Below, piece by piece: positions 1 to 5,410 of a stretch of DNA of 6,873 nt; positions within the stretch are counted from its first letter, which is position 1, and every line of letters begins with the position of its first letter. The position numbers and the translations under genes are program-made. The notes under the pieces are model-generated. The model saw only the letters and a program-made list of their open reading frames with translations, was not told the origin of the DNA and made no database searches. Origin of the DNA: Candidatus Woykebacteria bacterium GWB1_45_5 (GTDB lineage: Bacteria; Patescibacteriota; Microgenomatia; Woykebacterales; RBG-16-39-9b); contig MHCO01000052.1 in NCBI GenBank assembly GCA_001816645.1, forward strand, positions 517 through 7,389, written 5' to 3'.

Positions 1-710
1 TAAAAAACGACCAAGGCTGCGGACTGTGGCTTTCCTTCGTATTCGGCAATAAATAATTTCATTAGGCCTTCTTTGTTTAAAACCTCAAATTGTTTTTGGT
101 GGTAGTTGGCCTCTCGAGGAAGAGTTAGTGCTTTTCTTTGAGCGGTTTCGGTTAATAGCTTTAAGAATATTTTAATCTCCTCTGATCTTCCCTCCCGAAT
201 CACAACCCCCTTTCGCTGACTTGCTCGGATATTATTGCGAGTTGAAGGCGTCATTTTTAAAAGAATTTCCTCTTCGTTCTCAGTCAAATCAATGACTCCG
301 GTGCATTGCGGTTGGGTATATTCTGGCGCGGCGATAAAACCGCGATCCTTCAATAATTCTTTAGTTCCCTTTTCCAGTTTTCGGGGATCAATTCGAAGAA
401 AGCTAAGATTTTTTTCCTTTGCTATTTGGGAAGCGGTATTGAGCCAAGGCTCAAAATATTTTCTGTCCCAAGAAGTAAAAACCGGCCCGCCTGGACAATA
501 GAGAAAAGAAGCAAGTCTGGCCCTTTCTTCAGCTAAAATTGATATCCCAACTAGGTTGCTATCCTCGAAAATGCCCAACCGAGATATTTGACGGTCCAGA
601 CTTTTTTGAAATTCCCCCCACGCCCAAGATTGCAAAAAGGTTGAATTGGAACTGTCCAAATTAAATTTTTCCCAAACGGATTTTTCTTTTATTTCTTTAA
701 CAGCGATCAC
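1..710 (-). CDS. FemAB/BacFem-family aminoacyltransferase, 3' end cut by window
   Basis: The minus strand is open from about position 797 to the window edge; 236 codons follow the chosen GTG start at 710, the first ATG/GTG/TTG after the upstream stop. The N-terminus then reads VIAVKEIKEKSVWEKF, as BacFem proteins usually begin. Visible motifs are LQSWAWGEFQ (about residues 26-35), YCPGGPV (71-77) and MTPSTRNNIR followed by QRKGVVI (about 153-171), the basic signature before the second GNAT-like half. The sequence ends at QSAALVVF, so roughly the last 90-110 residues are missing. The family transfers amino acids from aminoacyl-tRNA to the peptidoglycan stem peptide or lipid II on the cytoplasmic side; the amino acid used here cannot be told. 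It starts 43 bp after the 88-residue gene and is probably the distal gene of the same run. Family assignment is strong; the start codon is moderately sure. Confidence 0.9.
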   Translation of the reverse strand, partial: MIAVKEIKEKSVWEKFNLDSSNSTFLQSWAWGEFQKSLDRQISRLGIFEDSNLVGISILAEERARLASFLYCPGGPVFTSWDRKYFEPWLNTASQIAKEKNLSFLRIDPRKLEKGTKELLKDRGFIAAPEYTQPQCTGVIDLTENEEEILLKMTPSTRNNIRASQRKGVVIREGRSEEIKIFLKLLTETAQRKALTLPREANYHQKQFEVLNKEGLMKLFIAEYEGKPQSAALVVF

Positions 711-753
711 ACCCGTAAGATTAACAAAAAGAGCTGACTTTTGGTAGGTTGTT

Positions 754-1020
754 TTAGCTGCCTGTGGTAAGAGCGGTTGATTTTGCGGCGGTTGGCTTTA
801 CTTTTTTCCGAACCAGCCATGACCGTACCTTGGCCGGTGTAGAACCCCAAGGAACAATTTCCCCTTCCCAATTAGCCAGGCTGTAAAAGTTTTTGCTTCC
901 CTCTTCCACAAATCCGGGAGTGCGGAATATAAAATATTCATCACGTGAGCTTTGAACTAAAAAATATTTTTTTCTGCCGGTTTCCCGAATAAACTGCCAA
1001 GAGAGTTCTTTTTTCGCCAT
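754..1020 (-). CDS. Hypothetical protein, 88 aa, basic C-terminus
   Basis: I do not recognise this protein. It is 88 residues with no signal peptide or membrane helix, so it is probably cytoplasmic. The first 60 residues are rich in aromatic and charged residues in an alternating pattern (KKYFLVQSS, DEYFIFR, NFYSLANWEGEIVPWG), which suggests a small beta-rich domain. The C-terminus (about 64-88) is basic and then Thr/Ser/Ala-rich, probably a flexible tail. It lies 34 bp after the GH130 gene and 43 bp before the FemAB gene on the same strand, so co-transcription is likely. The 34 bp before its ATG show no convincing Shine-Dalgarno. The reading frame is well formed, with conserved-looking composition, but no function can be assigned. 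Confidence 0.75.
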   Translation of the reverse strand: MAKKELSWQFIRETGRKKYFLVQSSRDEYFIFRTPGFVEEGSKNFYSLANWEGEIVPWGSTPAKVRSWLVRKKVKPTAAKSTALTTGS

Positions 1021-1054
1021 GTCAACTCAATTCTATTTGATGAGTCAAGGAGTC

Positions 1055-1987
1055 TTACTGAAGGCTAGTGAGAAGCTCCTCTTTGCCAATTGTTGCTAAC
1101 CCAATTACTTTATCAGCCGCTCCGTAATAAACAAAATACTGACCATCTTTTTCAATAGCCCCGCAGGTAAAGACAACATTTTTCACGTAACCTTCTTTTT
1201 CGTAAGATGCCTCTGGCTCAAATATTGGTTCGCTCGAGCGATAAAGAATCTTAGTTGGGTCGTTCAAATCCAGAAGCATCACACCGAGACGATAGATTTT
1301 ATTTTGATCAACACCATGATAAATTAGTAACCAGCCTTTTTCCGTCTTAATTGGTGGGGCGCCAACGCCAATTCTCTCCTCGTCCCAACTTCCTGGCCTT
1401 GTTTGGGCAAAAATCCCTAAATCTTGCCAGGTCTTTAAATCGCTCGAGGATGCTAGATACATGTTAGGGTACATGCGGTGGAGCATAAAATACTTTCCAT
1501 CAATTTTGTCTTGAAATAGCGCTAGATCTTTAGTATCGGTATCGGGAAGGGCAATCCCAATTCTATCAAAGGTCTTGAAATCACTAGTTTGCATCAGACT
1601 TGCCCTCACCCGCCAAGGAACTTTGCTAGAAAGTGACGGTGTAAACTCAGTCTTCTTGGCCTCCGAAAGTGGATAAACCGAAGCGGCGGTGTAAAAAATG
1701 TAGTACGTATCATCAATTTTAGTAATCCTCGGATCTTCAACCCCCAATCTTTCGAATTTGTTATTTTCATCGCCTTCAAAAATTGGATTGGTAAATCTTT
1801 CAAAATTAAAACCATCAACCGAAGTCGCTAAACCAAACCGCGAAATCTTATCTCGGCCTTGAGCACGGTATAAAAGATAGATCTTATCTTGATAAACAGC
1901 CACTCCAGGATTAAAAACTAAATACTCTTCCCACCAATTATCGGTTGGGGTAAGAATAGGATTATTTTTACAGCGAGTAAGCTTCAT
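1055..1987 (-). CDS. GH130 family glycoside phosphorylase/hydrolase (beta-mannoside type)
   Basis: A full-length 310-residue five-bladed beta-propeller enzyme of family GH130. Family motifs occur in order: FNPGVAV (25-31), LLYRAQGRD (38-46), GVEDPRI (82-88, with D85 the likely proton donor), PWRVRASL (124-131), GAPPIKT (209-215), WLLIYHGV (219-226), LLDLNDP (238-244), YRSSEPIFEPE (249-259) and YYGAADKVIGLAT (287-299). R41, R128, K214 and H224 sit where characterised GH130 mannoside phosphorylases bind phosphate, so phosphorolysis of beta-mannosides is more likely than simple hydrolysis; this rests on remembered family positions, not an alignment. There is no signal peptide, so it is cytoplasmic. 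It starts 6 bp after the 63-residue ORF and has its own candidate -10 box 8 nt before the ATG. It lies among envelope genes, so it may recycle or remodel a surface glycan. Substrate is unproven. Confidence 0.93.
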   Translation of the reverse strand: MKLTRCKNNPILTPTDNWWEEYLVFNPGVAVYQDKIYLLYRAQGRDKISRFGLATSVDGFNFERFTNPIFEGDENNKFERLGVEDPRITKIDDTYYIFYTAASVYPLSEAKKTEFTPSLSSKVPWRVRASLMQTSDFKTFDRIGIALPDTDTKDLALFQDKIDGKYFMLHRMYPNMYLASSSDLKTWQDLGIFAQTRPGSWDEERIGVGAPPIKTEKGWLLIYHGVDQNKIYRLGVMLLDLNDPTKILYRSSEPIFEPEASYEKEGYVKNVVFTCGAIEKDGQYFVYYGAADKVIGLATIGKEELLTSLQ

Positions 1988-1993
1988 ATCACT

Positions 1994-2185
1994 TTATAAT
2001 AGCACAATTTTAGCTAGACTTTTGGCAAAATCTAGTTGTTTTTCTTGAAAGAAGACGGGCGGTGGCAGGTGGACGATTGGGACATAACCTGCGGCTTTGT
2101 TACTGACGAGGAAGGAGAGGTCATTTACACGGAGAATCTTGAAGGCTGTGAATGGCAGCTGCCTAGTGGTGGGTCGTGGTGACAT
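1994..2185 (-). CDS. Small hypothetical ORF, 63 aa, doubtful
   Basis: A 63-residue reading frame with no recognised domain. Its composition is protein-like: hydrophobic stretches LPFTAFKILRV and LSFLVSNKAAGYVPIVHL, a proline run, and an amphipathic C-terminal DFAKSLAKIVLL. It fills what would otherwise be a 200-bp gap in a tight same-strand run, ending 6 bp before GH130. No Shine-Dalgarno precedes its ATG. It lies in exactly the same frame as the upstream 109-residue gene, separated by that gene's UGA stop plus seven sense codons, so it could be a read-through extension or a severed C-terminal piece. It could also be a chance ORF. I cannot choose firmly. Confidence 0.45.
   Translation of the reverse strand: MSPRPTTRQLPFTAFKILRVNDLSFLVSNKAAGYVPIVHLPPPVFFQEKQLDFAKSLAKIVLL
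1996..2004 (-). promoter_or_regulatory. Candidate extended -10 promoter before GH130 gene
   Basis: The minus strand reads TGC-TATTAT, an extended -10 pattern, with its last base 8 nt from the GH130 ATG. No good -35 box is seen at 17 nt. If used, the transcript would start 1-2 nt before the start codon. It lies inside the end of the preceding ORF, so it would be an internal operon promoter. Confidence 0.35.
2014..2035 (-). other. RNA hairpin upstream of GH130 start
   Basis: On the minus strand CTAGATTTT and AAAAGTCTAG pair over 9 bp (one G-T wobble) around a 4-nt GCCA loop, ending 26 nt before the GH130 ATG. On the plus strand it is followed by a T-rich stretch, but no plus-strand gene precedes it, so a terminator role is doubtful. 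It could shield the GH130 start or be an mRNA processing site. Confidence 0.4.
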
Positions 2186-2206
2186 GACCCGCTTTTCTTT
2201 TTTGGA

Positions 2207-2536
2207 TCAGAACCCAGCGGCGTCGGTGTCGTTTTGGTCAAGATCCTTTGTTAAACCGTCCACATCTGTATTCTTGACTTCTTCTTCTAGCTTCTGTAAG
2301 TCGGCGTCGCTTTTCACCTCCGGAACAGTCTGGTTGATTACACTGGTTGGGCTGGTTGAGGGGCTCGGGCCAGCGTTCAAGGCTTGGTAGCCAATCCAAA
2401 TTGCCAACGCCGCTATTACCACAGCTAACACCCCGATCAAAATACTGACGTAACTTCGTCTGCTTTTAGTTGTTGTTGAAGCTGGTACTCCTGCTGGTTG
2501 ATTATTAACTTGTGGGTTGACTCCTACTTCTGGCAT
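2207..2536 (-). CDS. Single-pass membrane protein with acidic extracytoplasmic tail
   Basis: A 109-residue protein of unknown function. Residues 1-28 are a Pro/Asn/Thr-rich cytoplasmic segment ending in the basic KSRRS. Residues about 29-53 form one hydrophobic helix (SILIGVLAVVIAALAIWIGYQAL). A Pro/Ser/Thr linker follows (about 55-67), then an acidic, helix-prone tail (EVKSDADLQKLEEEV and DGLTKDLDQNDTD). The positive-inside rule places the tail outside. The start is supported by AAGGGG, 10 nt before the ATG and overlapping the upstream TAA stop, which suggests translational coupling to the coiled-coil gene. Single-helix proteins with repetitive Asp/Leu tails are frequent in Patescibacteria in my recall; their role is unknown. 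Its UGA is the only UGA stop in the window. Confidence 0.82.
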   Translation of the reverse strand: MPEVGVNPQVNNQPAGVPASTTTKSRRSYVSILIGVLAVVIAALAIWIGYQALNAGPSPSTSPTSVINQTVPEVKSDADLQKLEEEVKNTDVDGLTKDLDQNDTDAAGF

Positions 2537-2546
2537 AATTATTATT

Positions 2547-2552
2547 CCCCTT
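2547..2552 (-). promoter_or_regulatory. Shine-Dalgarno overlapping upstream stop codon
   Basis: AAGGGG on the minus strand shares its two A residues with the TAA stop of the coiled-coil gene and lies 10 nt before the next ATG. Ribosomes ending on the first gene are placed to start the second. Confidence 0.6.
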
Positions 2553-3162
2553 ATGGTGCGGCTGACGGAGTTGCCGATCCCGTAGCGGTCGGCGCTTTAA
2601 TGTTCTTCGCTTTAGTCCGAACCGCAACCAGGAAATTGATTACCGACTTTTTGTATTCCTTCAAAGCCCTGATTACATTGATCATATCTTGCCGAAATGC
2701 TTGAATTTGTCCTTTAGGATTATCGCTATCGCAGCTAAAATCTTTAGCGGTGCTTTCCGCCTTCTTTAAGGCTACATCTACCGCTTCTTTCTTGGTCGCA
2801 ATATCGGCTACCATCTGGTCATAATTTTCGATTGTTACTCCTTTTGACCCTAGTTTGTTGGTGTAATATTCTTTAACCCGAGTTGTGATGCGATCAAACC
2901 GGTTCGTTATCAAATTTGCTCGTCGGGCTAAGCTTTGCGATCGCTTCTTTATCCCTGCCTGTTTCTTTTGACAAACTTTGAGTTTTACTTGGTCGAGGCG
3001 GGCTTGTTTACCAGCGGAGGAGGTAGCGTTTTGCGTTCCAAACTTAGTCTCTAGCTTGACAGGTTGATCAACCGCCACCACAATTGAGGTAAAGAAGAAT
3101 AAAAAAGCTAAAGATAAACTAACAAGGGTGATTGGTTTAGTTACTCTAGTCTTTCTTACCAT
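2551..3162 (-). CDS. Secreted helical coiled-coil protein
   Basis: A 203-residue protein of unknown function. Residues 1-10 are basic (VRKTRVTK), followed by a hydrophobic core (ITLVSLSLAFLFFFTSIVVA, 11-30), a Sec signal peptide or N-terminal anchor with possible cleavage near residue 30. Residues about 52-186 are almost entirely helical and charged, with heptad-like patterns (QARLDQVKLKVC, ANLITNRFDRITTRVKEYYTNKL, DVALKKAESTAKDF). The only two cysteines, C64 and C144, lie in different helices and could form a disulfide outside the cell. The C-terminus (about 190-203) is a Pro/Ala/Ser/Thr tail. It is first in a same-strand run, directly behind a strong promoter. A surface or periplasm-like structural protein is my inference; similar proteins in CPR genomes are annotated only as hypothetical. 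Confidence 0.85.
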   Translation of the reverse strand: MVRKTRVTKPITLVSLSLAFLFFFTSIVVAVDQPVKLETKFGTQNATSSAGKQARLDQVKLKVCQKKQAGIKKRSQSLARRANLITNRFDRITTRVKEYYTNKLGSKGVTIENYDQMVADIATKKEAVDVALKKAESTAKDFSCDSDNPKGQIQAFRQDMINVIRALKEYKKSVINFLVAVRTKAKNIKAPTATGSATPSAAP

Positions 3163-3173
3163 AGGCTGTATAA

Positions 3174-3203
3174 ACTATATCAGCTACAGCCAAAAACTGT
3201 CAA
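3174..3203 (-). promoter_or_regulatory. Strong sigma70-type promoter for the coiled-coil operon
   Basis: The minus strand has a perfect -35 TTGACA (3198-3203), an 18-nt spacer and -10 TATAGT (3174-3179). The start codon at 3162 is only 11 nt past the -10, giving a predicted 5' leader of about 4-6 nt and no room for a Shine-Dalgarno. Confidence 0.75.
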
Positions 3204-3284
3204 GCTAAGCTTTCCAACTTTTCAATAATTTCTACAATGGGCTGGTTTTTTCCTAAACCGGGACGGAAATTGATTTGCAACCTT

Positions 3285-3599
3285 CTAATGCGGGACTAGG
3301 ATTCCACCAATTATAAACCAGAGAGCTAAAAGGCCGATTAGACTTGCTACGAAAACAAGGATTGAGCGCTCTTTGCTTTTCCAAATACTGATAATCCCGG
3401 TGAAAAAAGCGGCTATAGCGGCTGCTCCTGCACTAAGCATCGGGATGCTAATCCAAAGGTTATCAAAAAATGTTTCTCCACCCTCCTGCTTAAAGACAGA
3501 AACAACAGTCATACCAGTTGCAAGCAACAAAAAGAAGGTAATAATTAAGCCAACCGACCATTTACCTAATATGGTTTTTGGCATAAAATCAACTCTCAT
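3285..3599 (-). CDS. Small membrane protein with three transmembrane helices
   Basis: 104 residues, unrecognised, with three predicted membrane helices: about 14-36 (WSVGLIITFFLLLATGMTVV), 48-72 (NLWISIPMLSAGAAAIAAFF and following) and 79-101 (SILVFVASLIGLLALWFIIG). A short charged loop, KQEGGETFFDN, lies between helices 1 and 2, and WKSKER lies between 2 and 3; the positive-inside rule puts WKSKER and the N-terminus on opposite or weakly biased sides. Two starts are possible. The ATG at 3599 would coincide with the predicted transcription start (leaderless). The ATG at 3584 gives MPKTILGKW and has a weak GAG 8-10 nt before it. I keep the longer form but the shorter is quite possible. It is divergent from the glycoside hydrolase across 97 bp and may be co-regulated with it. 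Confidence 0.8.
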   Translation of the reverse strand: MRVDFMPKTILGKWSVGLIITFFLLLATGMTVVSVFKQEGGETFFDNLWISIPMLSAGAAAIAAFFTGIISIWKSKERSILVFVASLIGLLALWFIIGGILVPH

Positions 3600-3605
3600 G
3601 ATTTC

Positions 3606-3634
3606 ATTTTAAACCCCAAAAAGCTTTCTGTCCA
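3606..3634 (-). promoter_or_regulatory. Promoter of the three-helix membrane protein gene
   Basis: The minus strand reads TGGACA (3629-3634), a 17-nt spacer and TAAAAT (3606-3611). The ATG at 3599 begins 7 nt after the -10 box, so transcription should start on or beside the start codon. Confidence 0.65.
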
Positions 3635-3670
3635 CAATAATCTGATGGGATAACAGCAGACGGTAGTTTT

Positions 3671-3693
3671 TGTTAAAATAGTCATAACGAGGG
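3671..3693 (+). promoter_or_regulatory. Extended -10 promoter and SD of the glycoside hydrolase gene
   Basis: TGT-TAAAAT (3671-3679) is an extended -10 element, with no clear -35 at 16-18 nt. Transcription would start near 3686. GAGGG (3689-3693) follows and lies 3 nt before the ATG, unusually close for a Shine-Dalgarno. The predicted leader is about 11 nt. Confidence 0.5.
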
Positions 3694-3696
3694 CAA

Positions 3697-5118
3697 ATGT
3701 CGAAAAAGAAAGTTTTAATAATTGTCTCTGCTGTTCTTGGAATTTTCGTGTTAGCTATTGGCGGATTTTTTGTTTATAACACTTATCTTGCCGGAAAATC
3801 CCCTGCTCCCACATCTTCTCAAGAAAAGACCGAAGCGCTAAAACTTGATCCGCAAAAAGAAGCGACTCACCTTTCCAAAGTAGCCGGTACCCCAGGTGCT
3901 TATTGGATGAGGGGCCTACCTTTTATTTGGAATGACATTGAAAGGGAAAAAGGAAAATTTGACTGGACAATCACTGATAGCAACCTAAACAAATCAAAAA
4001 CTCCTAAAGGAGAGTCTGAGGAAAGATATCATTTAGCAATGATCTGGCCTTACGCGAATTGGGATCAAGACACTTGTCATAAAGACTCAAAATATTTAGC
4101 CACCGGTCATCTAAAGGAAAGTAGTGAAGATCTAAAAATGGGAGCGCCTTGCGCTATGCAAGCATACGCTAGTTTTTTGGAGAAACTTGTTGAGCGTTAC
4201 GATGGCGATGGCAAGGACGATATGCCCGGTCTAAAAATACCAATTAAATATTGGGAGATAATGAACGAGCCGGAAATGCAAGGCGGCAGCACTGGCGGGG
4301 CCGGTGAAGACTTGAAATTTTTTGTTGGAACACCCAAGGAGTATTTAGAAATTCTAAAAACTTCTTACGAAACGATTAAAAAAGCCGACCCGCAAGCAAA
4401 GGTTGCTCATGCCGGAATGGCGGGCATGCAGCAAAATTTTCAAGATTTTTGGGATCCGATTTTTAAAGCTGGGGGTGGAAATTATTTTGATATTGCCAAT
4501 ATTCATACAATTAGCACGGATACGCGAAGAGAAGACCTTTACGTAATTAAATTTAAAAAATACTTGGAAAAATACGGGATAGCGAACAAACCAATATGGG
4601 TCACTGAAGTCCAATTTGGCAGTTTGCAGGATGAACCAAAAGATTTGCCAGCTTTTGAAAAACTGCTTGCCCGCTCTTCCGTTTTTGCTCTCGCAAAAGG
4701 TACAGATAAATTGTTCTACATCGAAAATTGGCTTTTCTGGGGTAATATGCCAGGACCTGGCGAGAAAGATAAAAAAGAAGACGGGAAAATGACACAAGAG
4801 ATGGAAAAAGCGCTTCAGGGCTCGACCCATAAAGTTTATCTAAATTTGGTAAATAAAATTAATAGCTTTGAAAAGGTCGAGGTGCTTGCGGAAAAATTCG
4901 TCGAAGGTCCGGGAGACCCTGATGGCGCAACTTCTCAGATAGGACAGTATAAATTTATAAACGGTAGTAAGGTGGTCTATGTTTTATGGGGACAAGCCAC
5001 CTTGCCCTCTGAAATTTCTGGTAAAGTAAAGGTGACTGATATTTATGGCGAAGGTGAAGAAGTAGATGCTGGTAGCATCATTCTCTCCGACGAGCCTATT
5101 TTCCTTGAGCTGCTGTAA
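3697..5118 (+). CDS. Membrane-anchored glycoside hydrolase, clan GH-A-like TIM barrel
   Basis: 473 residues. The N-terminus is SKKK followed by one hydrophobic helix (about 6-30) and a Pro/Ser/Thr linker (34-42), so the enzyme is anchored with its catalytic part outside. The barrel covers about 55-390. YWEIMNEPE (185-193) has the strand-4 Asn-Glu, with E191 the likely acid/base, and IWVTEVQFG (300-308) has E304 as the likely nucleophile. FIWNDIEREKGKFDW (76-90) and IANIH (266-270) also fit clan GH-A. The loop DGDGKDD (169-175) just before strand 4 resembles a calcium-binding loop. C127 and C152 could form a disulfide. About 395-473 forms a beta-rich C-terminal domain (VVYVLWGQ, VKVTDIYGEGEEV, LSDEPIFLELL), as in GH39-type enzymes. 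The exact family (GH5, GH39 or a related group) and substrate are not certain. It is the only plus-strand gene and faces the 41-residue gene convergently across 38 bp, where I see no strong terminator. Confidence 0.87.
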   Translation: MSKKKVLIIVSAVLGIFVLAIGGFFVYNTYLAGKSPAPTSSQEKTEALKLDPQKEATHLSKVAGTPGAYWMRGLPFIWNDIEREKGKFDWTITDSNLNKSKTPKGESEERYHLAMIWPYANWDQDTCHKDSKYLATGHLKESSEDLKMGAPCAMQAYASFLEKLVERYDGDGKDDMPGLKIPIKYWEIMNEPEMQGGSTGGAGEDLKFFVGTPKEYLEILKTSYETIKKADPQAKVAHAGMAGMQQNFQDFWDPIFKAGGGNYFDIANIHTISTDTRREDLYVIKFKKYLEKYGIANKPIWVTEVQFGSLQDEPKDLPAFEKLLARSSVFALAKGTDKLFYIENWLFWGNMPGPGEKDKKEDGKMTQEMEKALQGSTHKVYLNLVNKINSFEKVEVLAEKFVEGPGDPDGATSQIGQYKFINGSKVVYVLWGQATLPSEISGKVKVTDIYGEGEEVDAGSIILSDEPIFLELL

Positions 5119-5156
5119 GGGGAGTTTAATAGAAAGTAGCAAATTATTTGTTATCC

Positions 5157-5282
5157 TTAATTCTTACTTCTTTTATTTTTATCAGCCAAGCTAAGAAGGT
5201 AAATAAAAATCCCTAATAAAGCCAGGAAAAGGCCAATACCAACTGGTGACCCCCAATTTGCTGGGCTAAAAAGAGCTTCCAT
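5157..5282 (-). CDS. Small single-helix membrane protein, 41 aa
   Basis: A complete 41-codon gene, easily missed by length cut-offs. The protein begins MEALFSPANWGSPVG, has one hydrophobic helix (about 15-32: GIGLFLALLGIFIYLLSL) and ends in a strongly basic tail, ADKNKRSKN. The tail should be cytoplasmic, with the N-terminus outside. Support is unusually good for such a short ORF: a perfect AAGGAGGT lies 10-11 nt before the ATG, and an extended -10 (TGA-TATAAT) precedes it with a sensible leader of about 28 nt. Function is unknown; its size and topology resemble subunits or stabilisers of membrane complexes, but nothing in the neighbourhood names a partner. It is convergent with the glycoside hydrolase, so it is probably monocistronic. 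Confidence 0.8.
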   Translation of the reverse strand: MEALFSPANWGSPVGIGLFLALLGIFIYLLSLADKNKRSKN

Positions 5283-5290
5283 TACTTGTA

Positions 5291-5326
5291 CCACCTCCTT
5301 CTTTATTGATTGCAGCAATTATATCA
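5291..5326 (-). promoter_or_regulatory. Promoter and strong SD of the 41-aa gene
   Basis: TGA-TATAAT on the minus strand (5318-5326) is an extended -10 with a perfect -10 hexamer; no clear -35 is seen. AAGGAGGTGG (5291-5300) is a near-perfect anti-16S match before the ATG at 5282. It has the longest leader of any gene here with a recognisable promoter and certain coding status. Confidence 0.65.
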
Positions 5327-5384
5327 AACGGAACTTATGGATAGCGAGCATAAGCCTTTTGTCTCCGAGCAGTGGATAATGCTG

Positions 5385-5410
5385 TAACTTACTTGACGTA
5401 AATTAAGTTA
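5385..5410. repeat. Short inverted repeat at the end of the nucleotidyltransferase gene
   Basis: TAACTTA (5385-5391) and TAAGTTA (5404-5410) are perfect 7-bp arms around 12 nt, overlapping the stop codon of the minus-strand gene. No T-run follows, so it is at most a weak 3'-end structure. The rest of 5283-5402 holds only the promoter and leader of the 41-aa gene. Confidence 0.3.

Noticed and set aside
235..501. Plus-strand reading frame of 88 codons
   Set aside because: It lies antisense inside the FemAB gene, whose minus-strand frame has clear family motifs; the plus frame has low-complexity composition.
2207..2209. UGA reassigned to glycine (as in Gracilibacteria/Absconditabacteria)
   Set aside because: The 310- and 473-residue enzymes are glycine-rich and uninterrupted without any UGA, so reassignment is very unlikely; the single UGA is treated as a stop.
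2097..2390. Plus-strand reading frame of 97 codons
   Set aside because: It is antisense to the 109-residue membrane protein gene and the 63-residue ORF, Ser/Phe-rich as expected of a shadow frame, with no SD.
3236..3262. Terminator after the three-helix membrane protein gene
   Set aside because: Only a 5-bp GGTTT/AAACC pairing is present, with no following T-run on the minus strand.
4201..4225. Dockerin or EF-hand module in the glycoside hydrolase
   Set aside because: Only one short DGDGKDD loop is present, within the barrel, with no paired helix or second repeat, so a dockerin is not supported.
4354..4830. Minus-strand reading frame of 158 codons
   Set aside because: It is antisense within the glycoside hydrolase catalytic region; the composition (Phe/Ile/Arg/Lys-rich) matches a shadow and no promoter or SD is seen.
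1055..5118. A dedicated mannan degradation locus
   Set aside because: GH130 suggests mannosides, but the family and substrate of the second enzyme are unsettled, they are on opposite strands, and no transporter or epimerase is present.
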